Below are positions 11,121 to 20,435 of a DNA stretch of 64,000 nucleotides, piece after piece. The stretch lies in assembly GCA_965242785.1 (NCBI GenBank), contig CBDETA010000003.1, positions 372,001 to 436,000 on the forward strand, given 5' to 3'. Source of the DNA: Maricaulis sp965242785 (GTDB taxonomy: Bacteria > Pseudomonadota > Alphaproteobacteria > Caulobacterales > Maricaulaceae). Positions within the stretch are counted from its first letter, which is position 1; the number at the start of each line of letters is the position of its first letter. The notes beneath the pieces were generated by a model. That model saw nothing but the letters and a program-made list of their open reading frames with translations, ran no database searches and was not told where the DNA came from. The position numbers and the translations under genes were made by a program.

Positions 11121-11907
11121 CCCCGTCTTTCGACGCCGACTGATTTCCGCACTGATCCTGGGGCCGCTGGCTGTCGGGCTGTTGTGGCTGGGTGATCTCT
11201 TCTTCACCGCCTGGGTCGCCGCCTTTGCTGCGGCCATGGCCTGGGAATGGATCCAGATGTCCGACCCCAAGGCGCCACCCGTGGCCTATGCCATCGCCTG
11301 CGCGACGGCATCGGGCGCGGTGCTGCTGGCGGGCCAGACCAGCCTGTCCGATGCGGTGTTCTGGGGCGCCGCCGGCACGCTGGCGATCGGGATCGAACGC
11401 TGGCGTCGCGGCTGGTCGATCGAGGTCCTGGGTGTGCTCTACATTTCGCTGTCATCGGGCCTGCTGGCCGCGATGCGCGCGACGCCCGAGATCGGTCTGG
11501 CGATGGTCATCCTTCTGTTCGCCATTGTCTGGGCCGCCGACAGCCTGGCCTATCTGGTCGGCACCTGGCTGGGCGGACCCAAGCTCATTCCCCAGGCCAG
11601 CCCCAACAAGACGTGGTCGGGCTTCCTGGCCGGACTGGCAGCCGGCACCGCGGCGGGAGCCGGGGCCGGGCTGGTTTTCGGGCTGGACCTGGTCAATGTG
11701 GCCCTGTTTGCGACCATCGTGTCGGTTGCTTCGGTTCTGGGTGACCTGGCCATGTCGCTGTTCAAGCGCGCCTTCCACGTCAAGGACAGCGGCAAGCTGA
11801 TCCCGGGCCATGGCGGGGTGCTGGACCGTGTCGACGCGCTGATGCTGGCCGTGATCACGGCGGTGTTGATCCAGCAGGTTCTGCCGCTGGGCTGGGCACT
11901 GGCATGA
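11104..11907 (+). CDS. cdsA: Phosphatidate cytidylyltransferase (CDP-diglyceride synthase)
   Basis: 267 residues from ATG 11104, chosen because homology to the family begins directly (RRDPVFRRRLISALILGP) and an earlier start would lie deep in uppS. An integral membrane enzyme with about seven hydrophobic segments, making CDP-diacylglycerol for all phospholipids. The family signature near the C-terminus is complete: SLFKRAFHVKDSGKLIPGHG followed by GVLDRVDAL. It overlaps uppS by 17 bases and dxr by 4 (ATGA). Confidence 0.95.
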   Translation: MPARRDPVFRRRLISALILGPLAVGLLWLGDLFFTAWVAAFAAAMAWEWIQMSDPKAPPVAYAIACATASGAVLLAGQTSLSDAVFWGAAGTLAIGIERWRRGWSIEVLGVLYISLSSGLLAAMRATPEIGLAMVILLFAIVWAADSLAYLVGTWLGGPKLIPQASPNKTWSGFLAGLAAGTAAGAGAGLVFGLDLVNVALFATIVSVASVLGDLAMSLFKRAFHVKDSGKLIPGHGGVLDRVDALMLAVITAVLIQQVLPLGWALA

Positions 11908-13115
11908 GCGCGCGGCGGATCTCCATTCTCGGCGCCACCGGCTCGGTCGGACTGGCGACGCTGGACCTCATCGGCCGCGCGGAGCCGGGCCGCTATGACG
12001 TCGTCGCTCTGACGGCCAAGTGCAATGACGAGGCCCTGGCCCGCGAAGCCATCGCCCACCGCGCCCGCCATGTTGCGATTGCGGATGCTGCAGCCGGGGA
12101 GCGCTTGCGCGAGCGGCTGGCCGGTCATCCGGACATCTCCATCGGGGTCGGCGAGGATGCGGTCTGCGAAGCGGCGGCCATGCCGGCCGACTGGACCATG
12201 GCCGCCATTGTCGGTGCGGCGGGTCTGCGTCCGACGCTGGAAGCGCTGCGGCAGGGCCGGGCGCTGGCCTTTGCCAACAAGGAATGCCTGGTCTGCGCCG
12301 GCCAGCTCTTCATGGCCGAGGCGGAACGGAGCGGCACGACGCTGCTGCCCGTCGACAGTGAACACAATGCGGTGTTCCAGGTCTTCGACCCGGCCCAGCG
12401 CGCCGGCATCCGCGCCATCACCCTGACCGCATCGGGCGGACCGTTCCGCACTTGGCCGCTGACGCAGATGCGCCGCGCGACGCGGGCCGATGCGCTGGCT
12501 CACCCGACCTGGGAGATGGGCGCCAAGATCACCATCGACAGCGCGACGATGATGAACAAGGGGCTGGAGATTATCGAGGCGTGCTGGCTGTTCGACCTGC
12601 CGCCGGACCAGGTCGAGGTCGTCGTCCATCCCCAGTCCATCGTGCATGGCCTGGTGGAATATGCCGATGGCAGCCTTCTGGCCCAGCTGGGCTCGCCGGA
12701 CATGCGCACGCCGATTGCCAGTGCCCTGGGCTGGCCGGACCGGCTGGATACGCCGGTCCAGCGCCTGCGCCTGGCCGAGGTGGCCCGACTGGACTTCGAA
12801 ACCCCGGACCTCGAGCGGTTTCCAGCCATCCGTCTCGCCCAGGATGCCATCCGCGCCGGTGGCATCGCACCGGCCGTCCTCAATGCCGCCAACGAGATTG
12901 CCGTTGAGGCCTTCCTGGCGGATCGCATCGGTTTCCTTGACATCGCGGCGAGCGTTGAAGAGGTTCTTGCCCTCGCTGCGGGAGATGAGGACATGCCGCG
13001 CAGCCTGACGGCCTTTGATGATGTGTATGCGATCGACCGCCGCGCCCGCCAACTGGCACGCGACTTGATTGGCAGACGGATCGGCGAACCACAATCACGG
13101 ACCTCGATGTCATGA
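11904..13115 (+). CDS. dxr: 1-deoxy-D-xylulose 5-phosphate reductoisomerase
   Basis: 403 residues, second enzyme of the MEP isoprenoid pathway, feeding UppS two genes upstream. NADPH fold motif GATGSVG lies at residues 10-16. Catalytic-site stretches FANKECLVCAG, LLPVDSEHNAVFQ, TASGGPFRTW, GAKITIDSATMMNKGLEIIE and VHPQSIVHGLVEY are all present. The start overlaps the cdsA stop (ATGA) and its own end overlaps rseP by 4 bases. Confidence 0.97.
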   Translation: MSARRISILGATGSVGLATLDLIGRAEPGRYDVVALTAKCNDEALAREAIAHRARHVAIADAAAGERLRERLAGHPDISIGVGEDAVCEAAAMPADWTMAAIVGAAGLRPTLEALRQGRALAFANKECLVCAGQLFMAEAERSGTTLLPVDSEHNAVFQVFDPAQRAGIRAITLTASGGPFRTWPLTQMRRATRADALAHPTWEMGAKITIDSATMMNKGLEIIEACWLFDLPPDQVEVVVHPQSIVHGLVEYADGSLLAQLGSPDMRTPIASALGWPDRLDTPVQRLRLAEVARLDFETPDLERFPAIRLAQDAIRAGGIAPAVLNAANEIAVEAFLADRIGFLDIAASVEEVLALAAGDEDMPRSLTAFDDVYAIDRRARQLARDLIGRRIGEPQSRTSMS

Positions 13116-14290
13116 GCCTGATCGGCACCGGCTTCCTTACCATTTTCTCCTTCGTGTTCCTGATCTCGATTGTCGTGGTCATTCACGAGCTTGGACATTA
13201 CTGGGCGGGGCGGTTCTGCGGGGTGCATGCCGAGGCTTTCTCGATGGGGTTCGGGCCCACACTTGCCTCATGGCGGGACAGGCGCGGCACGGTCTGGCGC
13301 ATCGCGGCCTTTCCGCTGGGCGGCTATGTGAAATTCCTCGGCGATGCCGGTGCCGCCTCGGAGCCGGATGCCGACAAGCTGGCCGAGATCCGCAACCGCA
13401 TGGGGCCGGATGCGGACAAGTGCTATCACTTCAAACCGCTCTGGCAGCGCGCCTTCGTGACCGCCGCCGGACCGATCGCCAACTTCATCCTGGCGATCTT
13501 CATCTTCGCCTCCCTGGCCCTGGCCTTTGGTGGGCCGGCCTACCAGCCCGCCATTGTCGGCACGGTGGCCGAGGACAGCGCGGCGGCTGAAGCCGGGTTC
13601 GAGCCCGGTGACCGGGTGCTGCGGATCAATGGCAACCAGATCGACACCTTCCAGGACATCATCACCGAAGTGGTCTGGCGGCCGGGCGAGCAATTGCGCT
13701 TCGACGTCCAGCGCGGCGAGAGCGAGCTGGTGATCCTGGCGACACCGCGCGGAACCGAGGTGGAAGACGAGTTCGGGGGCACGCGCACGCTGGGCCGGAT
13801 CGGTCTTGGCTCTGTCGACACGCCGCCGCTGCGCGACAGCTACAATCCGCTGACGGCGATCGGCTATGGCCTGGATCGCACCTGGAGCGCCGTCTCGATG
13901 ACGGCGCGCTATGTTTCGCGTGTGGTGACGGGCCGTGTTTCGCCGGAATTGCTCAATGGTCCGGTCGGCATTGCCACAGCGGCCGGCCAGACGGCGGTTT
14001 CCAGTGTCTCCGCTGGCTCGAACGCCGGCGAAAGCACATTTTTGTTGCTGATCAATCTCATAAATCTCGCCGGATTCCTGTCCGTCGGACTGGGTTTGGT
14101 GAATCTTCTACCGATCCCGATCCTCGACGGCGGGCATCTGGTGTATTACGCCTATGAAGCGGTTGCCCGGCGTCCGCTGAGCATGAAAGCGCAGGCCATC
14201 GGTTTCCGTGTGGGTCTTGCACTTGTGCTCGGTATGATGCTTGTAGCGACCTGGAATGACCTGAATTACCTGCTCGGCCAGATTTTCTGA
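13112..14290 (+). CDS. rseP: RseP-type site-2 intramembrane zinc metalloprotease
   Basis: 392 residues. The zinc site HELGHYWAGR (His25, Glu26, His29) lies in the first membrane segment. A PDZ domain spans roughly residues 120-200 (DRVLRINGNQIDTFQDI), and the second zinc-ligand motif NLLPIPILDGGH lies near residues 330-341, followed by further membrane segments. A single PDZ is usual in alphaproteobacteria, whereas E. coli has two. In other bacteria it cleaves anti-sigma factors and remnant signal peptides. Its place beside bamA is conserved, and a 4-base overlap couples it to dxr. Confidence 0.95.
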   Translation: MSLIGTGFLTIFSFVFLISIVVVIHELGHYWAGRFCGVHAEAFSMGFGPTLASWRDRRGTVWRIAAFPLGGYVKFLGDAGAASEPDADKLAEIRNRMGPDADKCYHFKPLWQRAFVTAAGPIANFILAIFIFASLALAFGGPAYQPAIVGTVAEDSAAAEAGFEPGDRVLRINGNQIDTFQDIITEVVWRPGEQLRFDVQRGESELVILATPRGTEVEDEFGGTRTLGRIGLGSVDTPPLRDSYNPLTAIGYGLDRTWSAVSMTARYVSRVVTGRVSPELLNGPVGIATAAGQTAVSSVSAGSNAGESTFLLLINLINLAGFLSVGLGLVNLLPIPILDGGHLVYYAYEAVARRPLSMKAQAIGFRVGLALVLGMMLVATWNDLNYLLGQIF

Positions 14291-14316
14291 CCGGGCCCAG
14301 CAAGCGGCGATCTTCC

Positions 14317-16695
14317 ATGGCAAGTGTTCTGCGTGCGCTCTTCGCAGCCCTGATGACTGTGAGCCTGTCGACCCTAGCGTCGGCCCAACAGGAGAGCGCG
14401 CCAGCGGCGGCTTCCCAGGCCGAGGCGCCACAGCGCCCGGTAATCCGCCAGATCCTGGTGGAAGGCAATCAGCGCGTCGAGGCCGATACCGTCCTGTCCT
14501 ACCTGCTGATCCAGCCGGGCCAGGTCTATGACACCCGTCTGGTGAACCTGTCGATCCAGACCCTGTTCGCAACCGGCTTGTTCTCGGATGTGCAGATCTC
14601 CGACCAGGGCGCACAGGTGATGGTGCGGGTGCAGGAAAACCCGATCATCAACCGCGTGATTCTCGAGGGCAATCGCGCCATCGATGATGAGAAGATCACC
14701 GACGAGATCGAGGCCCAGCCGCGCGCCATCTTCACGCGCAGCCGGGTGCAAAGCGATGTGCAGCGCATCATCGAGGTCTATCGCCGTTCGGGCCGTTTTG
14801 CTGCGACCGTGACGCCGAAGATCGTCGAGCAGCCGCAAAACCGGGTCGATCTCATCTTCGAGATTTCCGAAGGCCCCGTGACGGGCGTGCGCCGCATCAA
14901 TTTCCAGGGCAATCACTCCTTCTCGGACCGTCGCCTGCGTCGTGAGCTGGTCACGCGGGAATCGCGCTGGTGGCGCCTTTTCTCGTCCAATGACAATTAC
15001 GACCCGGATCGCCTCGAATACGATCAGGAATTGTTGCGCCAGTTCTACATGAACCAGGGCTATGCGAACTTCCGCGTCCTGTCCGCCGTGGCCGAGCTGA
15101 CGCCGGACCAGGAGAGCTTCTACATCACCATCACGGTGGATGAAGGCGAGATCTTCAATTTCGGCGAGGTGACCGTTTCCACCGAGATCGAAGACCTCAA
15201 TGAAGATTATCTCGCTTTGCTGCTGCCGATGCGCGAGGGCGATCTCTACCAGGGCCAGATGATCGAGGACGGCATCGATACGCTGACCTTCGCAGCCGGT
15301 GCCTCGGGCTACGCCTTCGTCAACATCTCACCGCGCACGACGCGCAACCGGGAAGACAACACGGTCGATATCAATTTCGTCATCGACCAGGGCCCGCGCG
15401 TCTACATCGAACGCATCGATATCGGCGGCAATACCCGCACCCTCGACCGCGTCATCCGCCGCGAGCTGGACATTGTCGAAGGCGATGCCTTCAACCAGGT
15501 CCTGATCGACCGGTCGCGCAACAATATCCGCCGACTGGGCTTCTTCGAGGACGTCGAGGTCGAGGAAACACCGGGATCCGCACCGGACCGGGCTCGTGTC
15601 AACGTCACCGTGACCGAACAGCCGACCGGTGAGCTGGCCTTCGGGGCGGGTTTCTCCTCCACCGACGCCTTCCTCGTTGACCTGTCCATCTCCGAGCGAA
15701 ATCTGCGGGGCCGGGGCCAGTTCCTGCGTTTCCGCATCTCGGCCAGCTCGAACCGCGAATCGATCGATATCCGCTTCACCGAGCCGCGCTTCCTGGACCG
15801 CAACCTGGCCGCCGGTTTCGACCTCTTCCGGGTGAATTCGGACTTCCTGTCGGAAGCCTCCTTCCAGACCGAGTCGACCGGTGCGTCCCTGCGTCTGGGT
15901 TTCCCGGTCACGGCCTCAACCAATCTTCAGCTGGGTTACACCTACCGTACGGACAACGTCCTGGTTTTCTCCTCGGCGTCTTCGGCGCTGTTGAACCAGG
16001 CCGGCAACCGCAACACCTCGGTGTTCACCTATACGCTCAACTGGTCGCGCATCAACGACCCGATCGAGCCGAGCAATGGCTATCGCCTGCAGTTCTCGCA
16101 GGGCTTTGCCGGTATCGGCGGAGACGTGCGCTATGTCCGCTCCGAAGTGGAAGGCGCGATCTACCGTCCGGTCCTGCCGGGCATCTTTGGCAATGACATT
16201 GTCGCCAGCTTCACCGTCAATGGCGGCTTCACGCTGCCCTGGGGTGGCGACGAAGTCCGCATCAATGACCGCTTCTTCCGGGGCGGCAACTCTTTCCGGG
16301 GTTTCGAGGTGGCCGGTATCGGTCCGCGTATCGTGACCCGGGATGCGACCACAGGCGAACTGGTCCGGGGCGATGCCCTGGGTGGCCGCCTGTACGCAAT
16401 CGGGGCGCTTGAAGTATCCTTCCCGCTCGGCCTGCCGGAGCAATACGGCGTGCGGGGCAGTCTGTTCACCGAGTTCGGCACTTTGGGAATGCTGGACAGT
16501 GGTGACCAGATCGCGGAAGGCGCAGCAGGGACACCATTCACGGTCGACGAGATGGCACTGCGTGCCTCTGCCGGCCTGAGCATCTTCTGGGATTCACCGT
16601 TTGGGCCGGTGCGTTTCGACTTCGCTGAAGCCTTCATCCGCGAAGATTACGACCGCGCCGAGTTCTTCCGGTTCAGTACAAGAACAGGGTTCTAA
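14317..16695 (+). CDS. bamA: Outer-membrane protein assembly factor BamA
   Basis: 792 residues. Signal peptide of about 23 residues ending at LASA-QQ. Five POTRA repeats follow (first IRQILVEGNQRVEADTVLSY, then INRVILEGNRAID, VRRINFQGNHSFS, NFGEVTVSTEIED and IERIDIGGNTRTLD). The C-terminal half is the beta barrel, with the conserved RGGNSFRGFEVAGIGPR loop carrying the RGF motif and a final aromatic RFSTRTGF, the usual C-terminal recognition signal. It folds and inserts outer-membrane proteins. The hydrophobic chaperone Skp is encoded next. Confidence 0.97.
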   Translation: MASVLRALFAALMTVSLSTLASAQQESAPAAASQAEAPQRPVIRQILVEGNQRVEADTVLSYLLIQPGQVYDTRLVNLSIQTLFATGLFSDVQISDQGAQVMVRVQENPIINRVILEGNRAIDDEKITDEIEAQPRAIFTRSRVQSDVQRIIEVYRRSGRFAATVTPKIVEQPQNRVDLIFEISEGPVTGVRRINFQGNHSFSDRRLRRELVTRESRWWRLFSSNDNYDPDRLEYDQELLRQFYMNQGYANFRVLSAVAELTPDQESFYITITVDEGEIFNFGEVTVSTEIEDLNEDYLALLLPMREGDLYQGQMIEDGIDTLTFAAGASGYAFVNISPRTTRNREDNTVDINFVIDQGPRVYIERIDIGGNTRTLDRVIRRELDIVEGDAFNQVLIDRSRNNIRRLGFFEDVEVEETPGSAPDRARVNVTVTEQPTGELAFGAGFSSTDAFLVDLSISERNLRGRGQFLRFRISASSNRESIDIRFTEPRFLDRNLAAGFDLFRVNSDFLSEASFQTESTGASLRLGFPVTASTNLQLGYTYRTDNVLVFSSASSALLNQAGNRNTSVFTYTLNWSRINDPIEPSNGYRLQFSQGFAGIGGDVRYVRSEVEGAIYRPVLPGIFGNDIVASFTVNGGFTLPWGGDEVRINDRFFRGGNSFRGFEVAGIGPRIVTRDATTGELVRGDALGGRLYAIGALEVSFPLGLPEQYGVRGSLFTEFGTLGMLDSGDQIAEGAAGTPFTVDEMALRASAGLSIFWDSPFGPVRFDFAEAFIREDYDRAEFFRFSTRTGF

Positions 16696-16699
16696 GGTT

Positions 16700-17302
16700 A
16701 TGAAATTTCTCAAATCACTCCTCATCCTTCCGGTGGTGATCGCCGGACTCGCTGCCCCGGCGCTGGCCCAGTCCAGCCCGACGATCGCAGTGTTCAACGA
16801 GGAACGCGTGCTGCGCGAAAGCGCCGCCGGTCAGCACATTGCTACCCGCATCCAGGCGATCGCGACGGAGATCGACGCCGAACTGACCGCCATGGGCCAG
16901 CCGATCCAGCAGGAGACCGAGCGTCTCAATGCGGAAACAGCCTCCATGACGCCTCAGGCCATCCAGGGCCGCCCGGACCTGATGCAGCGCATCGAAGCGC
17001 TCAATCAGAGCGCCCAGCAGTTCGAGCTCACCCGCCGGGCCCGCCAGCAGGAGCTGGTGCAGACCGAGCGTCAGGCCATGGCTCCGGTTTATCAGGCTCT
17101 GCAGCCGATCCTGCAGGCGGTCGTGGAAGAGCGCGGTATCGATATTCTGATCGACCGTGGCAATCTGGTCTTCGCGTCTCCGGAAGTGGACATTTCCGGT
17201 GCCGTGATCGAGCGCCTGAACCAGCAGCTGCCGACCGTCAACGTGTCGCGCGTGCGGATTTCCCAGGAAGCCGCTGCCGCTGCTGCCGGCCAGCAGCAAT
17301 AG
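16700..17302 (+). CDS. skp: Skp/OmpH-family periplasmic chaperone
   Basis: 200 residues from ATG 16700, only 4 bases after bamA. Signal peptide MKFLKSLLILPVVIAGLAAP-ALA, then a short beta segment (TIAVFNEERVLRES), a long charged coiled-coil arm (about residues 50-135) rich in Gln, Glu and Arg, and the returning strand IDILIDRGNLVFAS. This is the OmpH/Skp layout. It would escort unfolded outer-membrane proteins to BamA. The tail ends in AAAAAGQQQ. The family is weakly conserved, so the name rests on fold pattern and position. Confidence 0.9.
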   Translation: MKFLKSLLILPVVIAGLAAPALAQSSPTIAVFNEERVLRESAAGQHIATRIQAIATEIDAELTAMGQPIQQETERLNAETASMTPQAIQGRPDLMQRIEALNQSAQQFELTRRARQQELVQTERQAMAPVYQALQPILQAVVEERGIDILIDRGNLVFASPEVDISGAVIERLNQQLPTVNVSRVRISQEAAAAAAGQQQ

Positions 17303-17310
17303 GCCGTAAC

Positions 17311-18342
17311 GTGGCCGATCCTCGGTTCTACGACCGGCTTGGCCCGCTATCGATTGAAGAGATCGCCGCGCTTTCGGGTGCGGCGATTTCCGATTCCGGA
17401 CGGGCCGGTACACGCGTTGAAGGGCTCGCTCCCCTGAATGCAGGCCTTCGCGGCCATCTCTGCTATGCGGAGAGCGAGAAATCCCTGAAAGGGTTGCAGG
17501 GCACTGACTTGGATGGTGCCATTGTCTTGGCGCCCCAGGCCGCAGCAGGCCCGATCGCCGACCTGGGCGGGCAAGTCCTGGTGCACAGCACGCCGAGACT
17601 CGCCTTTGCCCGCGTCGCGGGTCAGCTGGTCAGGCCCCGGCGTTTTGAGCCGGGTGAACGGGTTCACGCGACAGCAAGCATTGATGCAAGTGCTCGCCTG
17701 ATGCCAGGAGCCGTCATTGGCGCCGGGGCGGAAATTGGCGCAGACACGCTGATCGAGCCCAACGCAGTCATCGGGCCGGGCTGCCGGATCGGGGCGGGAA
17801 CCCGAATCGGCGCAGGCGTCTCCATCGCGTGTGCAATTATCGGAAGTCATTGCAACATTCTGGCAGGAGCCGTGATTGGAGAAGACGGCTTCGGTGTCGC
17901 AGTATCCGCCGCGGAAACAGTGGATGTTCCGCATTTGGGGATTGTCTTGATCGGCGACCACGTCACGATTGGCGCGCACACGGCCATTGACCGCGCGCTG
18001 TTCGGTGCGACCGAAATCGGCTCGCACACCAAGATCGATAATCATTGCCATATCGCGCACAATTGCCGGATCGGCGAGCGCGTGATCATGGCCGGGTTTT
18101 CCGGCATGGCTGGCAGCGCCGAGATCGGTGAGGGCGCCATGCTCGGGGGGCGTGTCGGGATCTATGACCACACCCGGGTGGGAGCGGGGGCACGGATCGC
18201 GGCGACCGCTGCGGTCAATCGCGATGTGCCGCCGGGCGAGACCTGGGCCGGAAATCCGGCGCAGCCCTTGCGAGACAATATGAGAGAGATCGCCGAGCTG
18301 CGGCGGCTCGTCAAAGCCAAGAACAACAAGAAGAAGGACTGA
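17311..18342 (+). CDS. lpxD: UDP-3-O-(3-hydroxyacyl)glucosamine N-acyltransferase
   Basis: 343 residues from GTG 17311, third step of lipid A synthesis. N-terminal uridine-binding domain (RLGPLSIEEIAALSGA; HLCYAESEKSL), then a left-handed beta helix of hexapeptide repeats (ASARLMPGAVIGAGAEIGAD onwards), the catalytic His near residue 250 in HIAHNCRIG, and a C-terminal helical cap rich in Lys. Eight bases separate it from skp. No ATG lies near the conserved start, so GTG is accepted. Confidence 0.96.
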   Translation: MADPRFYDRLGPLSIEEIAALSGAAISDSGRAGTRVEGLAPLNAGLRGHLCYAESEKSLKGLQGTDLDGAIVLAPQAAAGPIADLGGQVLVHSTPRLAFARVAGQLVRPRRFEPGERVHATASIDASARLMPGAVIGAGAEIGADTLIEPNAVIGPGCRIGAGTRIGAGVSIACAIIGSHCNILAGAVIGEDGFGVAVSAAETVDVPHLGIVLIGDHVTIGAHTAIDRALFGATEIGSHTKIDNHCHIAHNCRIGERVIMAGFSGMAGSAEIGEGAMLGGRVGIYDHTRVGAGARIAATAAVNRDVPPGETWAGNPAQPLRDNMREIAELRRLVKAKNNKKKD

Positions 18343-18347
18343 CACGC

Positions 18348-18794
18348 GTGTCCGACCGCATTGAACACAACGAGATCCTCACCCTCCTGCCGCATCGCTA
18401 TCCCTTCCTGCTGATCGATGCCGCCGAGGACTATGTCGCCGGCGAATCGATCGTCGGCATCAAGGCCGTCACCGCGAACGAACCCTTCTTTCCGGGCCAT
18501 TTTCCGGGCAATCCCGTCATGCCGGGCGTGCTGATGATCGAGGCCCTGGCCCAGGCCGGTGCCGTCCTGATGTATAAGACCCTCGGCGTGTCCCCGGACG
18601 CAGCCACGGTCTTCTTCATGGGCACGGACAAGGTCCGCTTCCGCTCGCCCGTGCGTCCGGGAATGATGCTGCGCATGCCGGTCAGCGTCGTGGCGGCCCG
18701 CCATGGCGTGTTCAAGTTCAAGGGCGAAGTCCTCGCCGACGGCGTTCGCGCGGTTCAGGCGGAATTCTCTGCAAAGGCGGTCGACAATCCATGA
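18348..18794 (+). CDS. fabZ: 3-hydroxyacyl-[ACP] dehydratase
   Basis: 148 residues from GTG 18348, five bases after lpxD. Hotdog-fold dehydratase of fatty-acid elongation. Signatures: LLPHRYPFLLID at 13-24, and GHFPGNPVMPGVLMIEALAQ with catalytic His51 and Glu65. Its location inside the lipid A cluster is conserved and balances use of 3-hydroxyacyl-ACP between lipid A and phospholipids. Overlaps lpxA by 4 bases. Confidence 0.96.
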   Translation: MSDRIEHNEILTLLPHRYPFLLIDAAEDYVAGESIVGIKAVTANEPFFPGHFPGNPVMPGVLMIEALAQAGAVLMYKTLGVSPDAATVFFMGTDKVRFRSPVRPGMMLRMPVSVVAARHGVFKFKGEVLADGVRAVQAEFSAKAVDNP

Positions 18795-19585
18795 GCCAGT
18801 CCTCGATCCATCCGACCGCGATCATCGAAGACGGGGCCCAGCTGGGCGATGGCGTCGAGATCGGGCCCTTCTGCATCGTCGGGCCGAATGTGAAGCTGGC
18901 GGATCGCTGCCGCCTGATCTCCCATGTCACGATCGCCGGTCACACCACGCTGGGCGAGGACTGCGTGCTCTATCCGGGCGTCCATCTGGGCCATCCGCCG
19001 CAGGACTTCAAATACCAGGGCGAGAATACCCAGCTCATTCTGGGGCAGCGCAATATCCTGCGCGAGAATGTGACCATGCATCCGGGCACGACGTTCGCGC
19101 GCAGCAAGACCGTGGTCGGTAATGACGGCTACTTCATGGTGGGCGCCCATGTTGCGCACGACTGCATCGTCGGTGACCGGGTGGTATTCGCCAATGGTGC
19201 CGCCATCGGCGGCGATACCATGGTGGCAGACCACGCCATCCTGGGCGGCTATGCCGGCGTGCACCAGAAGAGCCGGATCGGCCGCCATGCCTTTGTCGGC
19301 GCCATGGCCATGGTGACAGCGGATGTCATTCCCTACGGGTCGGTGATCGGCAATCACGCCCATCTGGCGGGCCTTAACGTCGTGGGCCTCAAGCGCCGGG
19401 GCATGCCGCGCGAGACCCTGCGCGACCTGCGGGCCGCCTACCGCCTCCTGTTTGCCGAGGAAGGCACGTTCGACGAGCGTGTGGATGATGTGGCGCATCT
19501 CTACAAGGAGAACGCGCCGGTGATGGAAATCATCGCCTTCATCCGCGAGGACGCCAAGCGATCGGTCTGCATGCCGCATGACTGA
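18791..19585 (+). CDS. lpxA: UDP-N-acetylglucosamine O-acyltransferase
   Basis: 264 residues, first step of lipid A synthesis. Hexapeptide left-handed beta helix (IHPTAIIEDGAQLGDGVEIG), HPPQDFKYQGENTQLILG, the catalytic His near residue 123 in VAHDCIVGD, and the C-terminal helical domain with GLNVVGLKRRGMPRE. Length and order match E. coli LpxA. ATGA overlap with fabZ, and an 8-base overlap with lpxI. Confidence 0.97.
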   Translation: MSQSSIHPTAIIEDGAQLGDGVEIGPFCIVGPNVKLADRCRLISHVTIAGHTTLGEDCVLYPGVHLGHPPQDFKYQGENTQLILGQRNILRENVTMHPGTTFARSKTVVGNDGYFMVGAHVAHDCIVGDRVVFANGAAIGGDTMVADHAILGGYAGVHQKSRIGRHAFVGAMAMVTADVIPYGSVIGNHAHLAGLNVVGLKRRGMPRETLRDLRAAYRLLFAEEGTFDERVDDVAHLYKENAPVMEIIAFIREDAKRSVCMPHD

Positions 19586-20435
19586 GGCGGCGGCGTCGAC
19601 ATCCTGGCGCAAGCTCGGCCTCATTGCCGGCGGCGGTGATCTGCCGCGCGAGATTGTCGAGGCCCTGGGCGAGGACCGCCCCTTCGTCGTTCGCGTTGCC
19701 GGCTTCTCGACCGATCCGTTTGCCGGGTTCGACAGTGTCGAGCATTCGGTCGGCGAAATCAGCGCGATCATGAAATCCCTCCGGCAGGCCGACTGTGATG
19801 CCGTGTGCTTTGCCGGCTATATTTCCCGTCCCGACTTGAAGACGCTGCGCATGGATGCTGGCGGTCTCAAGCTGGTCCCGCGCGCGCTCTCGGCCGGTCG
19901 CAAGGGTGATGATGCGATCCTGCGGGTCGTGGTCGAGGAATTCGAACGGGCCGGTTTTGCGGTTGTCGGCGCTGACACGCTGCTGGGGCCGCGCGCGGCC
20001 GAGCCGGGTGTCTGGGGCCCCGAACCCGATGAAACAGCCCTGGCGGATGCTGACAAGGCCCTGATGATCGCTGCCGAGATCGGCCGACTGGATATCGGGC
20101 AGGGCGCCGTCGTCGTTGACGGTGTCGTGCTGGCGGTCGAGGCCCAGGAAGGCACGAATGCCATGCTCGAGCGGGTCGCCAGCCTGCCGGCGCGTTTGCG
20201 CGGGGATGCGAAGGCGCGCCGGGGTGTGCTGGCCAAATGTCCCAAACCCATCCAGGAGCGCCGGGTCGACATGCCGACGATCGGTGTCGAGACCGTGCGG
20301 CTGAGTGCGGCAGCGGGGCTGGCGGGTATCGCGATCGAGGCCGGAGGCGCGCTGGTGGTGGACCGTGATGGCGTCCGTTCCGCCCTGGGAAAGGCCGGCA
20401 TGTTTCTGCTGATCCGACCGTCCAGATCCGCATGA
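19578..20435 (+). CDS. lpxI: UDP-2,3-diacylglucosamine pyrophosphatase LpxI
   Basis: 285 residues. The N-terminal motif LGLIAGGGDLPREIVEA and the C-terminal DUF1009 block (LRGDAKARRGVLAKCPKP, MPTIGVETVRLSAAAGLAGI) identify LpxI, which replaces LpxH in most alphaproteobacteria. It hydrolyses UDP-diacylglucosamine to lipid X, the LpxB substrate. It overlaps both neighbours, lpxA and lpxB, which supports translational coupling. Confidence 0.95.
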   Translation: MTEAAASTSWRKLGLIAGGGDLPREIVEALGEDRPFVVRVAGFSTDPFAGFDSVEHSVGEISAIMKSLRQADCDAVCFAGYISRPDLKTLRMDAGGLKLVPRALSAGRKGDDAILRVVVEEFERAGFAVVGADTLLGPRAAEPGVWGPEPDETALADADKALMIAAEIGRLDIGQGAVVVDGVVLAVEAQEGTNAMLERVASLPARLRGDAKARRGVLAKCPKPIQERRVDMPTIGVETVRLSAAAGLAGIAIEAGGALVVDRDGVRSALGKAGMFLLIRPSRSA